From an uncultured bacterium (GTDB lineage Bacteria; Fidelibacterota; Marinisomatia; Marinisomatales; UBA1611), in the NCBI GenBank assembly GCA_905478065.1, contig CAJQGZ010000019.1:1-64000 (forward strand): 64,000 nt of DNA, given 5' to 3'. Of the stretch, positions 1 through 9,231 are shown in pieces. The notes beneath the pieces are model-generated. The model was given only the letters and a program-made list of their open reading frames with translations. It searched no databases and was not told where the DNA came from. A program made the position numbers and the translations under genes. The first letter of the stretch is position 1. Each line of letters begins with the position of its first letter.

Positions 1-786
1 GCTTCAATCAGCCAAACAGTTAATCTTGCAAAGACAATAACAAAATCTAAAACAAAAGAAATAGTTCTTACTGGAGTAAACATAGGAGATTTTGGTGTAT
101 ATAATAATGAATCATTTTTTGAACTAATAAAAGAAATAGATTTACAAGTAGACATCGATAGAGTTCGAATTTCATCTATTGAGCCAAACCTACTGTCAAA
201 TGAAATAATTGAATTTTGTTTTAATTCAGAAAAATTTATGCCACATTTTCATATTCCACTGCAATCAGGGTCAGATAAAATTCTTAAATCAATGAAGAGA
301 AGATATAAAGTTGAAGACTTTAAAAGTCGTATTAATACAATTAAAAATTTAGATAGTGATGCCTGCATAGGCGTAGATGTAATTGTTGGTTACCCATCAG
401 AAACTGAAGAAGATTTTATCGAAACATATGAGTTTTTAAAAAATCAAGATGTTTCTTATTTACATGTTTTCACTTATTCTGAAAGAGAAAATACTAAAGC
501 CATAGATTTTAAACCTGCAGTACCTTTTAAAGAAAGATTTAACAGGTCTAAATTATTACGTGAGCTTTCAGATCAAAAAAAAGCTCAATTTTATAAAAAA
601 TCGATTGGGGGTATTAGGCCTTTACTTGTTGAAAATAATAAAAATGGTATCTTATTTGGATATACTGATAACTATGTAAAAATAAAGATTAATGCAGCAA
701 GTTCTATTGAAAACACTATTCAAATGGTAAATATTTTAGATTTTAGAGGAGAATACATGTTAGGTGAAATTATAGCGGCAGGTTAA
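1..786 (+). CDS. mtaB: MtaB tRNA methylthiotransferase, C-terminal part
   Basis: The reading frame is open from the first base of the window, so the gene begins off the left edge and about 261 residues are visible. The product is a radical-SAM methylthiotransferase of the MiaB/RimO family that converts t6A37 to ms2t6A37 in tRNA. The motif TGVNIGDFG (bases 70-96) is typical of MtaB rather than MiaB. It is followed by the radical-SAM segments HFHIPLQSGSD, VIVGYPSETEEDF and FTYSERENTKA. A C-terminal TRAM-like RNA-binding stretch ends the protein. The N-terminal MTTase domain and the CxxxCxxC cluster are outside the window. The stop overlaps the convergent DUF3050 gene by 4 bases. Confidence 0.93.
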   Translation, partial: ASISQTVNLAKTITKSKTKEIVLTGVNIGDFGVYNNESFFELIKEIDLQVDIDRVRISSIEPNLLSNEIIEFCFNSEKFMPHFHIPLQSGSDKILKSMKRRYKVEDFKSRINTIKNLDSDACIGVDVIVGYPSETEEDFIETYEFLKNQDVSYLHVFTYSERENTKAIDFKPAVPFKERFNRSKLLRELSDQKKAQFYKKSIGGIRPLLVENNKNGILFGYTDNYVKIKINAASSIENTIQMVNILDFRGEYMLGEIIAAG

Positions 787-1565
787 TTTTTTTCAATTTC
801 AGATAAAATTTCATTCCAAAACTTAATTCTGGATTTCATTACATCTTTACCACATTTAATGCATTCCTTCCATTTTATTTCATCATCCCCGCAAATCTCT
901 TTAATCATCTTTAATGCTAATGGTGTATGCTCATCTTCGTCTAAACCAATGTGCCTATCCAAGTAGTAGATAAATGACTTAAGGTTTGCACTAGAATTAT
1001 TATTTAAATCAGAGACTAATTCTCGAAACATATCAGGAATTATTTCCTCCCTACCCAAAGTAAAAATTGTTGCTGTTAAGTGGGGTAAACCCGATTCTAT
1101 ATATTTAAAAGTATCTAGAACAAAATTTTCAGCTGGTTTAGGTGCATTGGAAGTTATCAAAGAAGAGTGTAAACCCTTAGAATCAAGTCCTTTTAAAAAT
1201 TTTTCTATGCTTGTTGTATTTGCACCGGCTTCTTTCATAGCATGATAATATATTTCAAAATGACTTAGGTGTTGTCCATAACGATCAATATCTGATTCTT
1301 CTGCAAGGACTATTTCATTTAATAGCCTTGATAAGTTGCCATTACTTTTCGGTCTCCAAGGTATTTCTATGCAGGTAAATTCTCTTTGAAGTGATTTAAG
1401 CACTGACATAAAGTCCCACACAGCGTAAACATGATTTTGCATAAAAATGTGTAAGTGTTTTTCTGTTTTTATAGCACTATATAAAGGGTGCGTTTTTAGT
1501 GCAGTTCTTTCTTGTTGGGTTTCATCAAGAATGTTTAACAGATTGTTTTTCAGTAGTCTGAACAT
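783..1565 (-). CDS. DUF3050 family protein (heme-oxygenase-like fold)
   Basis: A 260-residue protein that matches the DUF3050 pattern: an early HPLY, then NHVYAVWDFMS, an ExxxxEESD segment in the first half, and HIGLDEDEH near residues 206-214. DUF3050 is thought to adopt the all-helical heme-oxygenase-like fold. The His/Asp/Glu residues in those helices resemble the metal ligands of heme-oxygenase-like diiron oxidases, but this is inference and no substrate is known. The start codon shares its A with the gcvP stop (TAATG), so translation is probably coupled to gcvP and the two are likely co-transcribed. The 3' end overlaps mtaB by 4 bases, leaving no space for a terminator. Confidence 0.85.
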   Translation of the reverse strand: MFRLLKNNLLNILDETQQERTALKTHPLYSAIKTEKHLHIFMQNHVYAVWDFMSVLKSLQREFTCIEIPWRPKSNGNLSRLLNEIVLAEESDIDRYGQHLSHFEIYYHAMKEAGANTTSIEKFLKGLDSKGLHSSLITSNAPKPAENFVLDTFKYIESGLPHLTATIFTLGREEIIPDMFRELVSDLNNNSSANLKSFIYYLDRHIGLDEDEHTPLALKMIKEICGDDEIKWKECIKCGKDVMKSRIKFWNEILSEIEKN

Positions 1566-4384
1566 TATTTTTTATATTCATCGATTGAAGGGCACGTACA
1601 AACAAGGTTTCTATCTCCATATGCATTATCTATTCGCCCAACAGGCGGCCAATATTTATGGTCTTTTTGATATTCTGTTGGGTATGCTGCAACACTTCTT
1701 GAATATTTATGGGCCCAAGAATCTGAAGAAATATAAAGAGCTGTATGAGGAGCATTTTTTAATGGATTATCAGACAAGTTAGCATTTTCAATGATCTCTT
1801 TTTTTATTGATATTAACGCATCGCAAAATTGATCAAGCTCATTTTTAGATTCACTTTCTGTTGGTTCAATCATCATCGTTCCAGGAACCGGCCATGACAT
1901 CGTCGGTGCATGGTAACCATAATCCATTAATCGCTTCGCAACATCTTCCTCGCTTATTCCAAATTCTTTTTTTATAGGTCTAATATCAATAATAAACTCA
2001 TGAGCATTGTATCCATCTTTTTCTCTAAATAATATTTCATAATGAGGGCTAAGTTTTTCAGCCATGTAATTAGCATTCAATATTGCAACTTTTGTTGCCT
2101 TTATTAGGCCCTTGGTATTTAGTAGGGCAATATAAGTCCAAGAGATGAGCAAAATACTGCTACTCCCAAAAGGAGCGGAAGAGACAGGGCTAATAGCATT
2201 GTTATCTTTGCTTTTTAGATAAGGATGGGTTGGTAAAAATTTAGAAAGGTGTTCTTTGCAGACAATTGGTCCCATACCAGGACCGCCACCACCATGAGGT
2301 ATGCAAAAGGTTTTGTGGAGATTAATATGCATTACATCTCCTCCGAACTCGCCAGGTTTACAAATACCTACCATCGCATTTAAGTTTGCACCATCTATAT
2401 AAACTTGCCCACCATGAAGATGAACTATTTCACATGCTTCTCTAATTTCACTTTCAAAGATACCATGCGTAGATGGATAGGTTAACATAATGCAGGATAA
2501 ATTTTTTGAGTGCAATTCTGCTTTTTCTTTGAGATTTTGTAAATCAATATTTCCATTTTCATCACATGATATTATCTCTACTGACATACCTGCCATTATT
2601 GCACTAGCGGGGTTTGTACCGTGGGCTGAATCTGGGACTAAGCAGATGTTTCGATGTTTATTACCACAACTATTGTGGTAAGCTCTTATCACAAGAAGTC
2701 CTGTGTATTCTCCTTGTGCTCCAGAATTTGGTTGTAGAGAACAGTCATCAAAACCAGTCAATTTTGATAACCAACTTTTCAAATCTTTAAATAATGTTAG
2801 ATATCCTTTAACTTGTTCCAATGGTGCAAAAGGATGGATATCACTAAACTCAGGCCATGTTACGGGGACCATTTCCGTTGTCGCATTTAATTTCATAGTG
2901 CAAGAGCCAAGAGGAATCATACTCGTATTAAGCGATAAATCCTTAGTTTCTAATTTATGAATATATCTTAACATTTCTGTTTCTGAATGGTATTTGTTAA
3001 AAACTTCATGTTCTAAATAACTAGAACCTCTTTTTAGTTGTTTAGGAAAATCATAATAAGAGGTCTCATTAGTTTTTAAAACACCAAATATTTTACAAAT
3101 TTTATCGATGTCTTTCTGATTTGTAGTTTCATCAATAGAAATACCGACGCTTCGATCTTGATACGTTCTAAAATTATAATTTTCATTATGAGCTAATTTT
3201 TCCCAATCATTACTGGGCTTAAATCGGATAGTATCAAAAAAGTTATTATAGAAGACTTTAATTCCTCCATCTTTTAGCGATGATGATAGCTGCTGACATA
3301 AATTTTTGACATTATTTGCTATAGCCCTAATATTATTAGGTCCGTGATATACAGCATACATTGATGACATAATTGCCAACAAGACTTGGGATGTGCAAAT
3401 ATTTGAAGTTGCTTTTTCTCTCCTAATATGTTGCTCTCTAGTCTGTAATGCCATTCGCAAAGCTCTGTTGCCATATTTATCGGTTGAAACACCTATTATT
3501 CTTCCTGGGATTTTTCTTTTAAATTTTTCTGTTGTTGAAAAGAAAGCCGCATGAGGACCACCAAAACCAAAAGGGACACCAAATCTTTGTGCGTTTCCAA
3601 CACAGGCATCAGCGCCAAGTTCTCCTGGCGTTTTTAATATGCTCAGTGCGAGTAGGTCGCTAGCAAGACATGTAAAAATTTTATGGTTTTTTGCATCGGC
3701 GATTAAGTTTGAGTAATCAGTAATATTCCCATCAGTGGAAGGATACTGAAGTAGCATGCCAAAAATAGAGTTATCAAAAATAAATTCAGTTTCATTATCA
3801 ATAATTAATTTTATGCCCAAAGGTTCAGCTCTAGTTTTAAGGACTTCTATTGTTTGAGGATGGCACCCAGTTGAAATTAAAAACTTATTTTTTTCTTGTG
3901 CATTTGTGGCATTATAGAACATTGCCATTGCCTCGGCAGCTGCGGTCCCTTCATCAAGGAGAGATGCATTAGAAATTGGCAAACCAGTTGAACTAGAAAC
4001 TAGGGTTTGAAAATTTAGCAATGCTTCTAAACGGCCTTGGCTTATTTCTGCTTGATATGGAGTATACTGAGTATACCAACCAGGATTTTCAAAAATATTT
4101 CTTTTAATAACGTTAGGAATAATTGTACCATAATAGCCTTGGCCTATAAAAGATTTTAAAACGGTATTTTCTTGAGCATACTTTTTTAGTTTTTTTAAAA
4201 CTTCGTTTTCTGAATAGTTAGTATTAATCAACTCCTCATTAAGTGGCGAATAAATATCTTTTGGCACTGTTTTCTCAATTAGGTCATCAATGCTTTTGAG
4301 TTTCATTGACTTAAGCATGTCTTTAATATCGGAATTGCTTGGACCGATATGTCTATTTAAAAAAGTAAATTTATTATTATCCAT
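1565..4384 (-). CDS. gcvP: Glycine dehydrogenase (decarboxylating), P protein
   Basis: A 939-residue single-chain P protein of the glycine cleavage system. It decarboxylates glycine with pyridoxal phosphate and passes the aminomethyl group to lipoyl-H protein. The N-terminus has FLNRHIGPS, the family signature. The PLP lysine lies in NLHKTF near residue 691, followed by the glycine-rich PHGGGGPGMGP. Both halves of the gene-duplicated PLP fold are present, so this is the fused type and not the two-subunit GcvPA/GcvPB type. The other cleavage-system genes (gcvT, gcvH, lpd) are not in the window. It is followed without a gap by the DUF3050 gene. The 207-base divergent spacer to the zinc-ribbon gene must hold its promoter. 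Confidence 0.97.
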   Translation of the reverse strand: MDNNKFTFLNRHIGPSNSDIKDMLKSMKLKSIDDLIEKTVPKDIYSPLNEELINTNYSENEVLKKLKKYAQENTVLKSFIGQGYYGTIIPNVIKRNIFENPGWYTQYTPYQAEISQGRLEALLNFQTLVSSSTGLPISNASLLDEGTAAAEAMAMFYNATNAQEKNKFLISTGCHPQTIEVLKTRAEPLGIKLIIDNETEFIFDNSIFGMLLQYPSTDGNITDYSNLIADAKNHKIFTCLASDLLALSILKTPGELGADACVGNAQRFGVPFGFGGPHAAFFSTTEKFKRKIPGRIIGVSTDKYGNRALRMALQTREQHIRREKATSNICTSQVLLAIMSSMYAVYHGPNNIRAIANNVKNLCQQLSSSLKDGGIKVFYNNFFDTIRFKPSNDWEKLAHNENYNFRTYQDRSVGISIDETTNQKDIDKICKIFGVLKTNETSYYDFPKQLKRGSSYLEHEVFNKYHSETEMLRYIHKLETKDLSLNTSMIPLGSCTMKLNATTEMVPVTWPEFSDIHPFAPLEQVKGYLTLFKDLKSWLSKLTGFDDCSLQPNSGAQGEYTGLLVIRAYHNSCGNKHRNICLVPDSAHGTNPASAIMAGMSVEIISCDENGNIDLQNLKEKAELHSKNLSCIMLTYPSTHGIFESEIREACEIVHLHGGQVYIDGANLNAMVGICKPGEFGGDVMHINLHKTFCIPHGGGGPGMGPIVCKEHLSKFLPTHPYLKSKDNNAISPVSSAPFGSSSILLISWTYIALLNTKGLIKATKVAILNANYMAEKLSPHYEILFREKDGYNAHEFIIDIRPIKKEFGISEEDVAKRLMDYGYHAPTMSWPVPGTMMIEPTESESKNELDQFCDALISIKKEIIENANLSDNPLKNAPHTALYISSDSWAHKYSRSVAAYPTEYQKDHKYWPPVGRIDNAYGDRNLVCTCPSIDEYKK

Positions 4385-4433
4385 AAGTTTTTTTGTTTAA
4401 TGATTAGTATTTCAAAGGGCAAATTTATATCAA

Positions 4434-4459
4434 TATATGTTTTAATTTCGAAACATATA
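4434..4459. promoter_or_regulatory. Inverted repeat in the gcvP / zinc-ribbon divergent spacer
   Basis: Two 9-base arms, TATATGTTT and AAACATATA, are perfect reverse complements separated by 8 bases. They lie about 50 bases upstream of the gcvP start and about 130 bases upstream of the zinc-ribbon gene. The placement fits an operator or the promoter-proximal part of a leader. No factor is recognised, and in AT-rich DNA such arms can arise by chance. Confidence 0.35.
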
Positions 4460-4591
4460 ATCTTGAAATTATAATTAAAAATATAGTTTTTAATTAGATA
4501 ACTTATGAAGAAGAATTATATAGAATAAACTCTCTTATTGTATCTTAATGAAAGTGTCAATGAAAAATAAAATTTTAAACAAGGGGAAAGA

Positions 4592-5293
4592 ATGCCAATA
4601 ACTAGACTTGTTGAATTACAAGATATCGATTCTCAATTAGAAGACTTGAATAGCTTATTAGGAGATTTACCTAAGATGGTTGAGGAATTGAACGAAAAAG
4701 AAAATAGTATAAAAAATAAAATTGAAGTAGATAAAATAAACTTAAAAGACATCAACCTGAATACGAGTAAGTCTGAAACTGCAAATGTAGAGATACAAAG
4801 CAAAATAGATAAACTCACTGACCAGCTATTTTTGGTTACGAACAATAAACAATATGATGCATTAACGAACGAAATTGAGCACCTAAAAGCACAAAAAGAA
4901 GAACATGAAACGCTATTAATTACGTATTTAGAAGACAAAGAAACATTAGAAGAAAATGTAAAAAATAACGAGTCTTCTTTAGAAGAATTAAAAACTGATT
5001 TAGAGTCAAGACGAAATAAATTAGATAAAGCGCTATCAGAAACATCTGAAGAAAAAAAATCTCTGGAGAACTCTCGCCAAAAACAAATTGTAGAAATTGA
5101 TGAAAAGATTATGTTTACTTATAACAAAGTAATTTCAGCCAGGTCTGGTGTTGCTGTTGTCCCTCTTTCTGGAGGTGCTTGTGGTGGTTGTGGTGCCGCA
5201 TTGCCCCCGCAAAGATCATCAGAAATTAGAGCTGGAGATTTACACAACTGTGATAGCTGTGGGCGGTTTGTCTATAGTAAAAAAATTAATTGA
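4592..5293 (+). CDS. Coiled-coil protein with C4 zinc ribbon (CT398/CdsZ-like)
   Basis: A 233-residue protein. Residues of about 25-180 form a long charged coiled coil. The C-terminus carries a zinc ribbon with two cysteine pairs, GGACGGCG and HNCDSCGR (about residues 195-224). This is the zf-RING_7 / CT398 family, whose chlamydial member binds the type III secretion and RpoN machinery. Its general role is not settled. The gene has an AAGGGGA ribosome binding site a few bases before ATG. Its stop codon lies inside the RNase P RNA P1 helix. The pairing of this family with rnpB is a recurring neighbourhood in bacteria, as I recall it. Confidence 0.88.
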   Translation: MPITRLVELQDIDSQLEDLNSLLGDLPKMVEELNEKENSIKNKIEVDKINLKDINLNTSKSETANVEIQSKIDKLTDQLFLVTNNKQYDALTNEIEHLKAQKEEHETLLITYLEDKETLEENVKNNESSLEELKTDLESRRNKLDKALSETSEEKKSLENSRQKQIVEIDEKIMFTYNKVISARSGVAVVPLSGGACGGCGAALPPQRSSEIRAGDLHNCDSCGRFVYSKKIN

Positions 5294-5649
5294 GTTAGTT
5301 GGATGATTGCTCCATCAAAAATAAATTTTAATGGAGAGGAAAGTCCGGGCACCGCAGAACATAAAGCCTTTTAACAAAAGGAATCCGTAAGGATATGGAA
5401 AGTGCAGCAGAAAATAAACCGCCTGTCAAAAGGCAAGGGTGAAAAGGTGGTGTAAGAGACCACCAGTCTTTCTTTAAATAGATTGAGCTTGTAAACCCCT
5501 TTAGGTGCAAGGTTGAATAGTTTCAAAGATGTTGTTCGCATCACTTGATGAACGGGTAAATCGCTTCAGCTTAATGGCAACATTAAGCGCAGACAAATGA
5601 TCATCTATCCCTTTTTGGGTGGACAGGACTCGGCTTATAGACTAACTCA
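5291..5649 (+). ncRNA. rnpB: RNase P RNA (bacterial type A)
   Basis: This is the catalytic RNA of RNase P, which removes tRNA 5' leaders. The universally conserved 5' block GAGGAAAGTCCGGGC (P4, from about 5336) is present. So are AGAGACCACCAG (about 5455), TGTAAACCCC, GCAAGGTTGAATAG and the 3' block ACAGGACTCGGCTTATAGAC (5624-5643) that pairs with the 5' block. The ends are set by the terminal P1 helix: TGAGTTAGT at 5291-5299 is exactly complementary to ACTAACTCA at 5641-5649. The gene sits directly between the zinc-ribbon gene and pgpH, and no separate promoter or U-tract terminator is obvious. The mature RNA is therefore probably cut from a longer transcript. Confidence 0.96.
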
Positions 5650-5675
5650 AAATTTAATTTAATGAGAGAGCATTT

Positions 5676-7991
5676 ATGGAGAAAAACAACTTACCATTTT
5701 CTTTTTTAAACAAAGAAATTCAATTTTTTCAACAAAACTTCAAACAAGTTGGAATTATTTTCCTGCTAGTGTTGTTTATTTCATTTTTATTCCCTGGTGG
5801 AGAAACTCTACAATATTCTTACAAGATAAATGATATTACTAGGGAGCCAATAATAGCGCCCTTTACTTTTCCTATTTTGAAAACATTCGAAAATTATGAA
5901 AAGGATAAAAAAGAAGAAAAAAAATCTGTTGCTTATATTTTTAACAGAAAACAAGAAGTTGTAAACAGCCAATTAACTGAATTAAATGATTTTTTTGGTT
6001 CATTAAATGATTTAAGATCGTCAAAGTGGAGATTTAATCAATCAAAGCAACTATACTATGAAAGGAAGTACCATGCTACCGCTGAGAAAGCAAAAAATGA
6101 ATTCATAGCAGATAGTGCAAGTCTAGAGATGCTTTCAAATGATTTTCAAAGTAAATACCCATTTACGGCTTTAAAAGATTCATCATGGAATAAATATTTA
6201 ACAACAAATGAAAATCCAAGAAAACTAAAAGATTGGGTTTTACATAAAAATATTGTTAGTCAAATTTGTAAAAATAGATGGTCTGAAGGTATTTATGATA
6301 TATCAATAGATAGCATAATAAGTAATAAAGTTAAGATTAATCAAGGTGATGTCCCTATTTTAGCAGAAAAACTTGATTTTAACAGTTTAGAAGTAGCGTG
6401 GATAAAAGCAAAAGAAGAGTATATAAATAAGATCTCCGGTGAAGACGTTTTTTTTGATATTGGATATGATATAATTGTTGAGCATATGAAACCGAATTTA
6501 TTATTTAATAGAAAATTAACAGTATCAAATCAAAGGCTTAATATAAAGCAAGTTCCTAGAAGTAAAGGAGTTGTTTTAGAAAACGAGTTAATTGTTGATG
6601 CAAACATTAGAATAACAGAAGGTGTCCTCCAAAAATTAAATTCACTATCTTTTTCAATCGGGCAATTGAATCAGGATAAGCCTCTAGATAATATCTGGAA
6701 CTACTTAGGTAGAATTATTCTTATATCTATAGTAATCTCTCTGTTCTTTACATTTTTGTATATGTATAGAATAGATGTCTTTTCTGATTGGAAAATGATT
6801 TTACTGATGTCTATTATAATGTTAATTCAAATGCTTCTAGCGTATTTAATTATTAATTATTTTCAATTCTCAGAACATTTAGTTCCTGTTTCTGTAGGGG
6901 CACTAACATTGACTATTTTATTTGATGCTAGAATTGGGTTTATGTCGACAGTTGCTGTATCAATTTTAGTAGGTCTAATGATGGGCCAAAATATTGATTT
7001 TGTTATTTCATCTTTGTTTATTTCAACGGTTGGGGTTTATAACATCCGTGAATTGCGTAAAAGAAGCCAGCTTTTTACAACGATGTTTGCATTGATTGGG
7101 GCCAGCATTATTGTGATAATTGCTATTGGATTATTTAAAGAACACTCCTGGGCAAAAATTATTTTTGATTTGCAAATATTAACATTAAATAGTTTTTTAG
7201 CTCCAATTGTTACTTATGGTTTAATAGGTTTAACTGAAATGGTATTTGAAGTCACCACCGATTTAACTTTAATTGAATTACTCGATTACGATAGGCCATT
7301 ATTAAAAAGAGCCCAAAGAGAAACTAATGGAACCTTTAATCATAGCATTGTCGTTGGAAATTTAGCGGAAGCTTGTGCTACCGCGATTGGAGCACATTCA
7401 TTATTATGCAGGGTTGGAGCCTATTATCATGACATAGGTAAGATGATAAAACCAGATTACTTTATTGAAAACCAATATGCTGCTGATAATAAACATGATG
7501 TATTAAAACCAACAATGAGTGCAAAAATTATTAGAAGTCATGTTAATAACGGGTTGCAACTTGCCAAAGAGTATGGTTTGCCTAAAATCGTTTCTGATTT
7601 CATTCCAATGCACCACGGCACGACTAGAGTAGAATACTTTTATAGGCAAGCAATAGAAGCTGTTGATGGAGACGAATCAAAAATTGATGAAAGCCAATTC
7701 AGGTATCCTGGTCCAAAACCAAATACTAAAGAAACGGGAATTTTAATGATATGTGAAGCTATTGAGGCGGCAGTACGTTCAATTAAAAACCCAGATATTA
7801 TGAAAATCGAAAATATGATTGATAAAATAATAAAGCAAAGAGTTGATGATGGTCAGTTAAGTGATTGTCCATTAACACTAAATGAGTTAGATAAAATTAA
7901 AGGTACTGTTGATGGCAATACAGGAATGCTTCATGTTTTAAGGGGTATTTATCACATTCGAATAGAATATCCAGATGATAAAAACCTTTAA
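5676..7991 (+). CDS. PgpH-type 7TM-HD c-di-AMP phosphodiesterase
   Basis: A 771-residue membrane protein of the 7TMR-HD family (PgpH/YqfF). There is one N-terminal membrane segment (about residues 22-40), then an extracytoplasmic 7TMR-HDED domain (about 40-340). A bundle of about seven membrane helices follows (about 342-530), and a cytosolic HD phosphohydrolase domain completes the protein. HD motif residues are visible as FNHSIVVGN, YYHDIGKM (about 583-590) and PMHHGTTRVEYFY (about 643-655). Characterised members hydrolyse cyclic di-AMP, so this protein probably controls osmolyte and wall homeostasis. It is followed by ybeY after 17 bases, a common yqfF-ybeY arrangement. A GAGAG ribosome binding site precedes ATG. 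Confidence 0.92.
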   Translation: MEKNNLPFSFLNKEIQFFQQNFKQVGIIFLLVLFISFLFPGGETLQYSYKINDITREPIIAPFTFPILKTFENYEKDKKEEKKSVAYIFNRKQEVVNSQLTELNDFFGSLNDLRSSKWRFNQSKQLYYERKYHATAEKAKNEFIADSASLEMLSNDFQSKYPFTALKDSSWNKYLTTNENPRKLKDWVLHKNIVSQICKNRWSEGIYDISIDSIISNKVKINQGDVPILAEKLDFNSLEVAWIKAKEEYINKISGEDVFFDIGYDIIVEHMKPNLLFNRKLTVSNQRLNIKQVPRSKGVVLENELIVDANIRITEGVLQKLNSLSFSIGQLNQDKPLDNIWNYLGRIILISIVISLFFTFLYMYRIDVFSDWKMILLMSIIMLIQMLLAYLIINYFQFSEHLVPVSVGALTLTILFDARIGFMSTVAVSILVGLMMGQNIDFVISSLFISTVGVYNIRELRKRSQLFTTMFALIGASIIVIIAIGLFKEHSWAKIIFDLQILTLNSFLAPIVTYGLIGLTEMVFEVTTDLTLIELLDYDRPLLKRAQRETNGTFNHSIVVGNLAEACATAIGAHSLLCRVGAYYHDIGKMIKPDYFIENQYAADNKHDVLKPTMSAKIIRSHVNNGLQLAKEYGLPKIVSDFIPMHHGTTRVEYFYRQAIEAVDGDESKIDESQFRYPGPKPNTKETGILMICEAIEAAVRSIKNPDIMKIENMIDKIIKQRVDDGQLSDCPLTLNELDKIKGTVDGNTGMLHVLRGIYHIRIEYPDDKNL

Positions 7992-8008
7992 TCATTATTA
8001 TTTATGTA

Positions 8009-8458
8009 ATGAAAAATATTAATGTCTTCACTGATCCTAATTATAATGAGCCAAGCAAAAAATTATGTATTTCAATAGTTGAAAATATTTTAGCACATCA
8101 TAGCAAGTATAATTATGATATTAATATAATTTTCACTTCAGATGTTCATTTAAGTGATTTAAAAAAACAGTTTTTTTCAACAGATCAGTGGACAGATGTA
8201 ATAGCATTCCCCTTAAACTCAGAAAATGAAAACACTATTGAAGGCGAAATATATATTAGCATTCCAACAGCAAAAGAAAATGCAGATTTATTCAATCAAC
8301 ATTATAATAAAGAACTCGCAAGGTTAATTGTACATGGAGCATTGCATTTACTAGGTCACGAAGATGATACAATAGCAAAAAAAAAAGAGATGGTTAAAAA
8401 AGAGGACTTTTTTTTGAAAAATATACTTTGGAGAAGATTATTTGAAGAACAAAAATGA
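8009..8458 (+). CDS. ybeY: Endoribonuclease / rRNA maturation factor YbeY
   Basis: A 149-residue single-strand endoribonuclease involved in 16S rRNA 3' end maturation and ribosome quality control. The metal site is HGALHLLGHED: H109 and H113 align with the first two zinc ligands of the canonical HxxxHxxxxxH. The third position (residue 119) is Asp instead of His. Bacteroidota YbeY proteins also carry Asp here, so this is probably a lineage trait and not an inactive enzyme. The 3' end overlaps mazG by 17 bases. Confidence 0.93.
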   Translation: MKNINVFTDPNYNEPSKKLCISIVENILAHHSKYNYDINIIFTSDVHLSDLKKQFFSTDQWTDVIAFPLNSENENTIEGEIYISIPTAKENADLFNQHYNKELARLIVHGALHLLGHEDDTIAKKKEMVKKEDFFLKNILWRRLFEEQK

Positions 8459-9230
8459 TAATGAGACTGATACAAAATTAGAGGAACTTGTCAAAATAGT
8501 AAAAACTCTAAGAAGTCCAAAAGGTTGTGAGTGGGATAATGTTCAGACAAGCAGTTCGTTGGTTCCTTTTTTTATTGAGGAGGTATATGAATTAATTGAA
8601 GGGATAGATAAAAAAGATAATAAAAATATTCGAGAAGAGCTTGGTGATGTTCTGCTGCACATAGTTTTTCAATCTCAGATTGCATCGGAAGAAATGAACT
8701 TTAATATCAATAATGTTATCGAGGACCTGAATATTAAACTTATTAATAGACATCCTCATATATTCAAAAATTTTGATGGTAAAATATCTTCTTCAAAGAT
8801 GAATTCTTGGGAAAAACAGAAACAAAAACAAAAAGGAAGAAATTCAAGGTTAGATGGCGTTCCTGCTATTTTACCATCTATTGTATCATCTCAAAGAATT
8901 CAGGATAAAGCATCTTCTGCTGGTTTTGATTGGGATAAGATTAGCGAAGTATGGGAAAAATTAGATGAAGAATTGATTGAGCTGAAAGAGGCGCAAAGTC
9001 TGGATAATTTTGATAATATTGAATCGGAAATAGGTGATGTTTTATTTACAATGGTTAATTTAAGTCGTTTTTTTGGTATATCAGCAGAAAATGCTCTAAG
9101 GAAGTCAAATAAAAAGTTTATAAATCGTTTTCAAAAGCTTGAAAAAAAAATAAATAAATCAAACAAAAATATAGAAGATTATTCTAAAAGAGAACTAAAT
9201 GATATTTGGGATGAAGTTAAAAAGAGCTGA
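8442..9230 (+). CDS. mazG: Nucleoside triphosphate pyrophosphohydrolase MazG
   Basis: A 262-residue house-cleaning NTP pyrophosphatase. Two tandem MazG helices-bundle domains are visible. The first has LRSPKGCEWD, IEEVYELIEGID and EELGDVLLHIVFQ, and the second has DEELIELKEA and SEIGDVLFTMVNLSRFF, giving the Glu/Asp magnesium sites. The only usable in-frame start before the first conserved residues is TTG at 8442, which lies inside ybeY; the nearby ATGs at 8455 and 8461 are in another frame. The gene ends 1 base before the convergent yjbQ stop. Confidence 0.92.
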   Translation: MKNKNDNETDTKLEELVKIVKTLRSPKGCEWDNVQTSSSLVPFFIEEVYELIEGIDKKDNKNIREELGDVLLHIVFQSQIASEEMNFNINNVIEDLNIKLINRHPHIFKNFDGKISSSKMNSWEKQKQKQKGRNSRLDGVPAILPSIVSSQRIQDKASSAGFDWDKISEVWEKLDEELIELKEAQSLDNFDNIESEIGDVLFTMVNLSRFFGISAENALRKSNKKFINRFQKLEKKINKSNKNIEDYSKRELNDIWDEVKKS

Positions 9231-9231
9231 A

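Noticed and set aside
1447-1782. Plus-strand open frame of 111 codons
   Set aside because: It is antisense across the gcvP-DUF3050 junction, both recognised families.
5328-5510. Minus-strand open frame of 60 codons
   Set aside because: It is antisense to conserved RNase P RNA sequence and is a by-product of that RNA.
8397-8458. YbeY as an inactive enzyme because the third His is Asp
   Set aside because: The same Asp occurs in Bacteroidota YbeY proteins, so it is a known variant.
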